DNA of 28,660 bases, taken from NCBI GenBank assembly GCA_002417975.1, contig DIDE01000027.1:1-28660 (forward strand), given 5' to 3'. This document shows positions 23,873 to 28,660 of this stretch, piece by piece. Origin of the DNA: Eggerthellaceae bacterium UBA5808. GTDB taxonomy: Bacteria > Actinomycetota > Coriobacteriia > Coriobacteriales > Eggerthellaceae. Positions within the stretch are counted from its first letter, which is position 1. Every line of letters begins with the position of its first letter. The position numbers and the translations under genes are program-made. Below the pieces are notes generated by a model. The model did no database searches and was not told the origin of the DNA. It saw only the letters and a program-made list of their open reading frames with translations.

Positions 23873-24451
23873 ATGGCAGTAGATAATGAAGAGTTGATGA
23901 TGGAATTGCAGCGCGTTGCGACATTGATGCGTCGCAGTCGTCGTGCGAGCGTAAAGAATCGTATGAAAGATCAGGGCGGCGAAAAGAAGCATTGCAAGGG
24001 CGATACCTGCGGATATGATGGTCATCGTCGCAATCGTAATGCTATGGCTACGGGCGATGAATGTGCTCATGGGTATGGCAATCACAAATGCCATGGTGGC
24101 TCAGGGCGTCATGGCCAAAACCGTATTCTTGCGCTGCTTATGATGCAAGATGGTGAGACGCAGCATAATATTGCGTATCTTTTAGGAATCCGTCCTCAGT
24201 CGCTGACTCAAGCTCTTGATACGCTTGAGAAGGAAGGTTTTATCGAGCGTCGTCAGGATGAACAGGATAAGCGTGCAAGCCGTGTCTTTCTGACTGATAA
24301 AGGTCGCGGTCGTGCAAAGAAGGTATCCGAGGATCGCAAGGCATATGCTGATGATGCGTTTAGCATGCTGACCGAAGAAGAGCATGCACAGCTTGCGACG
24401 ATTCTTGGCAAGATCAATGCATCCATCGATGAAGATCTTTCGGCTCGATAA
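23873..24451 (+). CDS. MarR-family regulator with Cys/His-rich insertion
   Basis: The 192-residue product ends in a winged helix-turn-helix domain: NRILALLMMQDGETQHNIAYLLGIRPQSL (dimer helix and recognition helix, about 83-111), TLEKEGFIERRQDEQDKRASRVFLTDKG (wing, about 117-144) and a C-terminal dimerisation helix. The N-terminal helix (about 5-30) is usual for MarR. Between them lies a segment (about 35-82) rich in Gly, Cys and His: Cys41, 46, 64, 73 and His40, 51, 66, 71, 74, 80. That suggests metal binding, but ligand and metal are unknown. AGAGAGGTGA at 23856-23865 precedes ATG 23873. The gene stands alone between ffh and rpsP with its own promoter, operator-like repeats and a terminator, so its targets beyond itself are not shown here. 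Confidence 0.88.
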   Translation: MAVDNEELMMELQRVATLMRRSRRASVKNRMKDQGGEKKHCKGDTCGYDGHRRNRNAMATGDECAHGYGNHKCHGGSGRHGQNRILALLMMQDGETQHNIAYLLGIRPQSLTQALDTLEKEGFIERRQDEQDKRASRVFLTDKGRGRAKKVSEDRKAYADDAFSMLTEEEHAQLATILGKINASIDEDLSAR

Positions 24452-24496
24452 GGTCCAGCGAATAGATCAGAAATTTTTATAGCACGTTAGATTTAG

Positions 24497-24536
24497 CGAC
24501 ATCGACCATGGTATTGGTCGATGTCGTGTTATATAT
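24497..24536 (+). terminator. Stem-loop terminator after the MarR-family gene
   Basis: A perfect 11-base stem (CGACATCGACC 24497-24507, GGTCGATGTCG 24516-24526) with an 8-base loop is followed by the U-rich tail TGTTATATAT. It begins 45 bases after the MarR stop. A partly similar sequence recurs at 24546-24570 as an imperfect direct repeat of 24513-24537 (19 of 25 bases equal by eye). Confidence 0.7.
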
Positions 24537-24816
24537 TCAAAGCTCAATGGTCGTTGATGTGATAAATATTAGCCGATAATCATGCAACTAGAGCGATTTC
24601 ATGATCGTGACAAATCACCCAATGTGACAAAGTAGTAGAATATGCTCTATCGCGTAAGTATACATGTGGTACCGTATCGTAATTGCTTAATGAAACTTAC
24701 CAACTATGCAATGCGACAAGGTTGATTCTTAAACTCAGCGGAATGCATTAAGCTGAGATAAGGAATCGAATTGTAATGCAGCAAAGCGGAGAGTTCTTGG
24801 GTTTTTAAGGTCATAC
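24537..24816. other. Gene-free stretch between MarR terminator and rpsP promoter
   Basis: No convincing coding sequence was found on either strand. It holds two GTGACAAA direct repeats (24607-24614 and 24624-24631) and a hairpin CTCAGC/GCTGAG (24734-24739, 24752-24757). A TAGAAT word lies at about 24635-24640 without a good -35 box. I see no tRNA or known riboswitch fold. A small RNA or binding sites for a regulator cannot be excluded. Confidence 0.4.
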
Positions 24817-24845
24817 TTGCACATTGAATGCTTTCGCTTTAATAT
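24817..24845 (+). promoter_or_regulatory. Predicted promoter of the rpsP-khpA-rimM-trmD operon
   Basis: TTGCAC (24817-24822), a 17-base spacer and TAATAT (24840-24845) give a good housekeeping promoter, with a leader of about 60 bases before rpsP. Confidence 0.6.
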
Positions 24846-24863
24846 TAGCAATTGCTGTTTACG

Positions 24864-24885
24864 GGATGAACGTGTTGTTTCATCC
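24864..24885 (+). promoter_or_regulatory. Hairpin in the rpsP leader
   Basis: GGATGAA (24864-24870) pairs with TTCATCC (24879-24885) around an 8-base loop. It ends 13 bases before the rpsP Shine-Dalgarno (AAAGGAG 24899-24905). Possible translational control of the operon, not demonstrated. Confidence 0.4.
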
Positions 24886-24913
24886 GTCGAAGAAAATTAA
24901 AGGAGTCACCTTT

Positions 24914-25159
24914 ATGTCTGTCAAGATTCGCCTCGCTCGCCATGGCGCTAAAAAGGCACCTTACTATCGTGTTGTTGTTGCCGATTCTCGCAAGGCTCGC
25001 AACGGCCGTCTGATTGAAGAAGTCGGTCGTTACAATCCAACCGTAGAGCCTACGATGATCAAACTTGATCTCGAGAAAATCGACAAGTGGATTGCTAATG
25101 GCGCTCAGCCTACCGATACGGTTGCACGTCTCATTGAGACTGCACGCAAGGATGCCTAA
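24914..25159 (+). CDS. rpsP: 30S ribosomal protein S16
   Basis: S16 is a primary assembly protein of the small ribosomal subunit. The 81-residue product has the family N-terminus MSVKIRLARHGAKKAPYYRV, VVADSRKARNGRLIEEVGRYNP and the C-terminal NGAQPTDTVARLI. ATG 24914 was chosen over an in-frame start at 24824 because AAAGGAG lies 8 bases before it and the upstream frame would read through the promoter. It leads the rpsP-khpA-rimM-trmD operon. The order is standard in Gram-positive bacteria. Confidence 0.97.
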   Translation: MSVKIRLARHGAKKAPYYRVVVADSRKARNGRLIEEVGRYNPTVEPTMIKLDLEKIDKWIANGAQPTDTVARLIETARKDA

Positions 25160-25162
25160 CAC

Positions 25163-25417
25163 ATGTCCGACGAAACAGTCGACATAGCAGGATTGGTTCG
25201 AACCATTGTTGAGCCTATTGTCGAGTACCCTGATGATCTTGAGATCACCGACTCTACCGATGACAATGGCGAAGTGAGCGTTGAGATCCGCGTGAACGAG
25301 GAGGATGCTGGTAAGGTTATCGGCCGTCAAGGTCGCGTAATCAAGGCTATCCGTACACTTGCGCGCGCTGCCGCAATACGCTCCGATCAACACGTGAACG
25401 TGGAGCTCATCGATTAG
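25163..25417 (+). CDS. khpA: RNA-binding KH-domain protein KhpA
   Basis: KhpA is a small single-KH RNA-binding protein that, with KhpB/Jag, affects cell elongation and division and binds many transcripts in Gram-positive bacteria. The 84-residue product contains the KH core VNEEDAGKVIGRQGRVIKAI with the GxxG loop (GRQG) intact, followed by the second KH helix TLARAAAIRS. It lies 3 bases after rpsP and its TAG stop directly abuts the rimM ATG, so all are in one operon. khpB is not in this window. Confidence 0.92.
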   Translation: MSDETVDIAGLVRTIVEPIVEYPDDLEITDSTDDNGEVSVEIRVNEEDAGKVIGRQGRVIKAIRTLARAAAIRSDQHVNVELID

Positions 25418-26059
25418 ATGGCTGCCTGGGCACGCGTCGCTGAAATAACGCGAACCAGAAATTTAGAAGGGAAACTCGTTGTCCGAACGGTCGACGGGCT
25501 TCCTTTTCTGCTCTCTGAGGGTATGACGGTTCATTTTGTTCCTCCCACTCTTAAGGGTCCTCGTCATGCCGTTGTTGATTCGATTGCACCCCTTAAAAAG
25601 GATTCGAGCGTCGTTTCCTTTAAGGGACTTGATTCAGTTGAGGATGTAGAACCTCTTGTTGGTTCATTTTGTTTGGTTGCTCGTGGAGATATTTCCCATG
25701 AGGTAAAGCGGTCTATGCCTATTTCGTGGATGGGGTTTCGTGTCATTGATGACCAATTCGGTCCATTAGGTGTAGTGACCGAAGTGCGAAATACTCCGCT
25801 TCAGAGTCTTATTGTTGTTCGCGCTCATTCAGAGGAATCAGATGGTCATGAATCTGCTAACTCATCAGTAGGCCATGAATCTTTAGATGAGACAGCGGAC
25901 AATTATGAACCCGTCCATGAATCCGGTATGCGCGAAATCATGATTCCTTTAGTGGATGAGTTCGTCAAGCGAATTGATGATGAACAACATTGCATTGAAG
26001 TGTCAATTCCAGAAGGTCTTCTGACGCTTAATAATGATGATATGCGTGGAGACGCCTAA
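25418..26059 (+). CDS. rimM: Ribosome maturation factor RimM with internal low-complexity insertion
   Basis: RimM binds S19 and helps mature the 30S head. Position between khpA and trmD and the PRC-barrel pattern support the call: MGFRVIDDQFGPLGVVTEVRNTPLQSLIVVR and REIMIPLVDEFVKRID. The 213-residue length is above the usual 165-180. The excess is an insertion of about 33 residues (137-169) inside the PRC barrel, with GHES at 143-146 and 152-155 and VHES at 166-169. The N-terminal domain is divergent: the usual glycine-containing start is replaced by ARVAEITRTRNLEGKLVVRTV. ATG 25418 follows the khpA stop with no gap. The TAA stop overlaps the trmD ATG. Confidence 0.9.
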   Translation: MAAWARVAEITRTRNLEGKLVVRTVDGLPFLLSEGMTVHFVPPTLKGPRHAVVDSIAPLKKDSSVVSFKGLDSVEDVEPLVGSFCLVARGDISHEVKRSMPISWMGFRVIDDQFGPLGVVTEVRNTPLQSLIVVRAHSEESDGHESANSSVGHESLDETADNYEPVHESGMREIMIPLVDEFVKRIDDEQHCIEVSIPEGLLTLNNDDMRGDA

Positions 26060-26787
26060 TGTTTATCGAAACCCTCTCCACGTTTCCTGATATGTATTCA
26101 TCAGTGATGGGTACTTCGATGATGCGTATTGCTCAGGAAAAAGGCATTCTTCAATTCAAAGCTCATGATCTAAGGGACTGGACGCACGATCGCCATCGAA
26201 CTACCGATGATGAACCCTATGGCGGTGGGCAAGGTCTTGTCATGAAGTGTGATCCCATTTTTGAAGCGTATGACGATATTGCTGCTCAAGATCCACAGGG
26301 ATCAACTCCATACACGATTTTCCTATCACCTTGTGGCGAACAGTTCGATGAGGGTGTTGCGCTTGATTTAAGCGCGCACGATCATCTTCTTTTTATCTGC
26401 GGGCATTACGAAGGCATCGATGAGCGTGCCTATTCGCTGGCTGATCGTTGCATTTCTCTTGGTGATTACGTTCTTACAAGCGGAGAACTTGCCTCCATGG
26501 TAGTTATTGATGCTGTTGTTCGTCGTCTCCCTGGCGTATTGGGCGATGAGGGAAGTGCAGTCGATGAAAGCTTTTACGATGGGCTTCTTGAATATCCTCA
26601 ATATACGCGGCCTGCAACGTATCGTGGCCAATCTGTTCCACCTGTACTATTAAGTGGCGATCATGCTGCTGTTGATACGTGGCGTCGACATCAACGTCTC
26701 ATACGAACAAAGCGCTATCGTCCTGATTTAATGACGAGAGCGAATGTAAACGATGAGGATCAATCCTTTCTGAATTCTTTGTCATAG
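26059..26787 (+). CDS. trmD: tRNA (guanine(37)-N1)-methyltransferase TrmD
   Basis: TrmD methylates G37 next to the anticodon to prevent frameshifting, using a knotted SAM-binding fold. The 242-residue protein contains FPDMYSSVMGTSMMRIAQEKG, the loop DEPYGGGQGLVMK, LSPCGEQFD, CGHYEGIDER and the knot motif SLGDYVLTSGELASMVVIDAVVRRLPGVLG. In most TrmD proteins the knot reads LTGGE; here it is LTSGE, a mild difference. It ends the operon. rplS, which commonly follows trmD, is absent; a hairpin and lepB come next. Confidence 0.95.
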   Translation: MFIETLSTFPDMYSSVMGTSMMRIAQEKGILQFKAHDLRDWTHDRHRTTDDEPYGGGQGLVMKCDPIFEAYDDIAAQDPQGSTPYTIFLSPCGEQFDEGVALDLSAHDHLLFICGHYEGIDERAYSLADRCISLGDYVLTSGELASMVVIDAVVRRLPGVLGDEGSAVDESFYDGLLEYPQYTRPATYRGQSVPPVLLSGDHAAVDTWRRHQRLIRTKRYRPDLMTRANVNDEDQSFLNSLS

Positions 26788-26845
26788 AGTCAGCTCTTTT
26801 CCCGTGAAGCGTTATCATAACTAGCAGTGTATATGTGAACTGATT

Positions 26846-26866
26846 ACACGGTTATGCCGTGTGTTT
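26846..26866 (+). terminator. Possible terminator between trmD and lepB
   Basis: ACACGG (26846-26851) and CCGTGT (26857-26862) form a 6-base stem with a 5-base loop followed by GTTTT. It ends only a few bases before the lepB Shine-Dalgarno, so it could also act as an attenuator or occlude that site. Confidence 0.45.
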
Positions 26867-26881
26867 TCGGAAGGAAACGGA

Positions 26882-27451
26882 ATGAAATCTAGCCGTCATG
26901 GGGCTTCTCGAGGCAGCGGGCTACTTCATAGCTGTATCGAAATCATAGTAATGATTGTTGTTGTGTTTGGGTGTGTTTGGCTGATCCAAAATTTTGTTGT
27001 GAACGGCTATGTAATTCCTTCGTCATCGATGGAACCAACGCTCCAGGTCAATGATAAAATCTTCTCCGAGCATCTCACGTATTACCAGCGTGCACCCCAG
27101 GCTGGCGATATTGTTACGTTTCATGATCCAGAAGTTGCGGATCGCACTTTAGTAAAGCGTTGCATTGCGACAGAAGGTCAGACAGTTGATCTCATTGATG
27201 GCACGCTTTATATCGACGGGGTGTCTCAGGATCAATCGTATACACATGGTCTTCCGTCGTATCCACTATCAACTGCTCCAGGTGTGACGGTTTCTTATCC
27301 TTATACCGTTCCTAAGGGTGAAATATGGGTAATGGGGGATAACCGTACTAATTCGGCCGATTCCCGTTATTTGGGTGCTATTCCGGTTTCGAGTGTGACA
27401 GGGCGCGTCTGCTGCATCTATTGGCCATTTGATCATTTCATCACCTTCTAA
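26882..27451 (+). CDS. lepB: Signal peptidase I
   Basis: This membrane serine protease removes signal peptides from exported proteins on the outer face of the membrane. The 189-residue product has one N-terminal transmembrane helix (about 15-40) and the catalytic blocks: PSSSMEPTL with nucleophile Ser49, GDIVTFHDP, RTLVKRCIATEGQTV with general base Lys92, and GDNRTNSADSRYLG (152-165). The Ser/Lys dyad is intact. ATG 26882 was preferred over GTG 26861 because GGAAGGA at 26869-26875 fits it and the upstream start lies inside a hairpin. Together with Ffh and FtsY it completes an export route in this window. Confidence 0.95.
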   Translation: MKSSRHGASRGSGLLHSCIEIIVMIVVVFGCVWLIQNFVVNGYVIPSSSMEPTLQVNDKIFSEHLTYYQRAPQAGDIVTFHDPEVADRTLVKRCIATEGQTVDLIDGTLYIDGVSQDQSYTHGLPSYPLSTAPGVTVSYPYTVPKGEIWVMGDNRTNSADSRYLGAIPVSSVTGRVCCIYWPFDHFITF

Positions 27452-27474
27452 TTGGTGCTTTTATCGTATTGCTA

Positions 27475-27499
27475 AAGCGGTATCCGCTTATTTGTTTGT
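27475..27499 (+). terminator. Probable terminator after lepB
   Basis: AAGCGG (27475-27480) pairs with CCGCTT (27484-27489) around TAT and is followed by ATTTGTTTGT. The stem is short, so it may be weak. The remaining gap before glyQ shows no T-box leader. Confidence 0.5.
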
Positions 27500-27532
27500 C
27501 CGATCGTCATATGCATGCAAGGAGAATTATCT

Positions 27533-28471
27533 ATGCCATTACAGAATGCTGGAGGGACTGCGGCTTCGTCACAAGTCCCCACGTTCCAGGACATTATTAT
27601 GAATTTGCAGCACTTTTGGGCTGCACGCGGTTGCGTCATCTTGCAACCATATGATGGATCGGTAGGAGCGGGTACTAATCATCCTGCAACGGCGTTGCGC
27701 TCTCTTGGCCCTGATACGTGGCGTACTGCCTATGTTCAAGGGTGTCGTCGTCCAACCGATGGTCGCTATGGAGAAAATCCCAATCGTTTACAGCACTATT
27801 ATCAGTTCCAGGTATTAATGAAACCATCTCCTGACAATATTCAGGATTTGTATTTGGACAGTTTGCGCGCTATCGGCATAGAGCCCAATAAACATGATGT
27901 CCGCTTTGTCGAGGATGATTGGGAAAGCCCTACTTTGGGAGCATGGGGTCTAGGCTGGGAAGTCTGGTTGAATGGCATGGAGGTCACTCAGTTTACCTAT
28001 TTCCAACAGGTAGGTGGATTTGAATGTAGCCCCGTTCCTGTCGAAGTTGCCTATGGTCTTGAACGTTTGACGATGTATATCCAGGGTGTTGACTCGGTCT
28101 ACGATATTATTTGGGCTCGAGGCGACGATGGCGTAGCGTTTACCTATGGTGATGTTTATCTCGAAAACGAGCGCGAATTCTCTACGTACAATTTTGAGAT
28201 TGGTAATACTGATTTTCTCTTTGGTGCATTCGATCGGTATGAAAAGGAAGCACAAGCGTGCCTTGAAGCTCAAGTGCCGCTTCCTGCTTATGATTGGGTC
28301 CTTAAGTGCTGTCATACGTTTAATTTGCTTGACGCCCGTGGCGTCATATCGGCAACCGAGCGAATGGCTTATATCCTTCGTGTTCGCACGATGGTCAAGG
28401 CATGCTGTGCATCGTATCTAAAGAATGTGATTGGACAGCAGCCGTGCATGAATGAGGGAGAGGAAAACTAG
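27533..28471 (+). CDS. glyQ: Glycyl-tRNA synthetase alpha subunit
   Basis: GlyQ is the catalytic subunit of the alpha2beta2 type glycyl-tRNA synthetase. The 312-residue protein shows family blocks: TFQDIIMNLQHFWAARGC, ILQPYDGSVGAGTNHPAT, YVQGCRRPTDGRYGENPNR, HYYQFQVLMKPSP, GWEVWLNGMEVTQFTYFQQV and PVPVEVAYGLERLTMYIQG. These include the class II motifs for ATP and glycine binding. ATG 27533 with AAGGAG at 27519-27524 was chosen over the in-frame ATG 27515, which would place the ribosome-binding site inside the gene. glyS starts 1 base after its stop. Confidence 0.97.
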   Translation: MPLQNAGGTAASSQVPTFQDIIMNLQHFWAARGCVILQPYDGSVGAGTNHPATALRSLGPDTWRTAYVQGCRRPTDGRYGENPNRLQHYYQFQVLMKPSPDNIQDLYLDSLRAIGIEPNKHDVRFVEDDWESPTLGAWGLGWEVWLNGMEVTQFTYFQQVGGFECSPVPVEVAYGLERLTMYIQGVDSVYDIIWARGDDGVAFTYGDVYLENEREFSTYNFEIGNTDFLFGAFDRYEKEAQACLEAQVPLPAYDWVLKCCHTFNLLDARGVISATERMAYILRVRTMVKACCASYLKNVIGQQPCMNEGEEN

Positions 28472-28472
28472 T

Positions 28473-28660
28473 ATGTCGGATACTCAGACACTTGCGTTTG
28501 AAATAGGCGCAGAAGAAATTCCTGCATTCGATCTTGCATCAGCTACTAAACAACTTGAGAAGTTTGTTCCTGCCGATCTTAAGGATGCTCGTATTCCTTT
28601 TTCGACGGTAGAGGTGCTGTCAACGCCGCGTCGTCTTATTGTGATCGTCCACGATATGGC
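28473..28660 (+). CDS. glyS: Glycyl-tRNA synthetase beta subunit (partial, 3' end outside window)
   Basis: Only the first 62 codons are present. The N-terminus MSDTQTLAFEIGAEEIPAFD matches the conserved FEIGTEEIP start of GlyS, and TPRRLIVIVHDMA continues the family pattern. ATG 28473 has GGGAGAGG at 28456-28463 inside the end of glyQ, one base after its stop, so the subunits are co-translated in one operon. Confidence 0.95.
   Translation, partial: MSDTQTLAFEIGAEEIPAFDLASATKQLEKFVPADLKDARIPFSTVEVLSTPRRLIVIVHDM

Noticed and set aside
27452..27532. T-box or glycine riboswitch before glyQ
   Set aside because: The gap is only 81 bases, lacks the T-box core sequence and holds just a short terminator-like hairpin.
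1..28660. CRISPR arrays, insertion sequences, prophage or defence genes
   Set aside because: No repeat-spacer pattern, transposase, integrase or known defence domain was seen; every long frame is a housekeeping gene or a shadow.

Overview
The window reads as a chromosomal core region of a low- to moderate-GC member of the Actinobacteria, most likely class Coriobacteriia. The species was not determined. The actinobacterial signal is gene order: coaD, a DivIVA-like gene and a DUF177 gene, then rpmF, rnc, smc and ftsY, resembles the mycobacterial arrangement. Other features are Coriobacteriia- or Firmicutes-like: ftsE-ftsX-S41 peptidase, rpmB opposite Asp23-fakA-recG, rpmF-plsX-rnc-smc-ftsY-ffh, and a two-subunit glycyl-tRNA synthetase. 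Almost everything is on the plus strand. The one clear exception is rpmB.

Layout. 1-535: 3' end of a split transketolase C-terminal subunit gene, interrupted by an in-frame TGA. 581-7708: ftsE, ftsX, an S41 peptidase homologue, rnr, an M42 aminopeptidase, smpB and a hyperacidic small protein. 7709-8383: convergent terminators, rpmB on the minus strand, and a divergent promoter region. 8384-13714: an Asp23 protein, fakA, recG, rsmD and coaD. 13913-15346: a SepIVA-like coiled-coil protein, a DUF177 protein and rpmF. 15456-23649: plsX, rnc, smc, ftsY and ffh. 23650-24451: a MarR-family regulator with its own dyad-rich promoter. 24452-24913: a gene-free stretch that ends in the rpsP promoter. 24914-26787: rpsP, khpA, rimM and trmD. 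26882-28660: lepB, glyQ and the start of glyS.

How the genes fit together. FtsEX and the SepIVA-like protein point to division and wall control. RNase R and SmpB belong to trans-translation and mRNA quality control. FakA and PlsX both make acyl-phosphate for phospholipid synthesis. Ffh, FtsY and LepB form the protein export route. RNase III, RsmD, RimM, TrmD, KhpA and the ribosomal proteins L28, L32 and S16 serve ribosome and tRNA maturation.

No new multi-gene defence or mobile system was found: there are no CRISPR arrays, insertion sequences, phage genes, rRNA or tRNA genes. The points worth a second look are departures from family norms inside housekeeping genes: an in-frame TGA in the transketolase; an S41 peptidase whose nucleophile serine position is alanine; RNase III with Asn at a catalytic Asp position; an FtsY whose long acidic segment is at the C-terminus; and a MarR regulator with a Cys/His-rich insertion under a promoter packed with inverted repeats.
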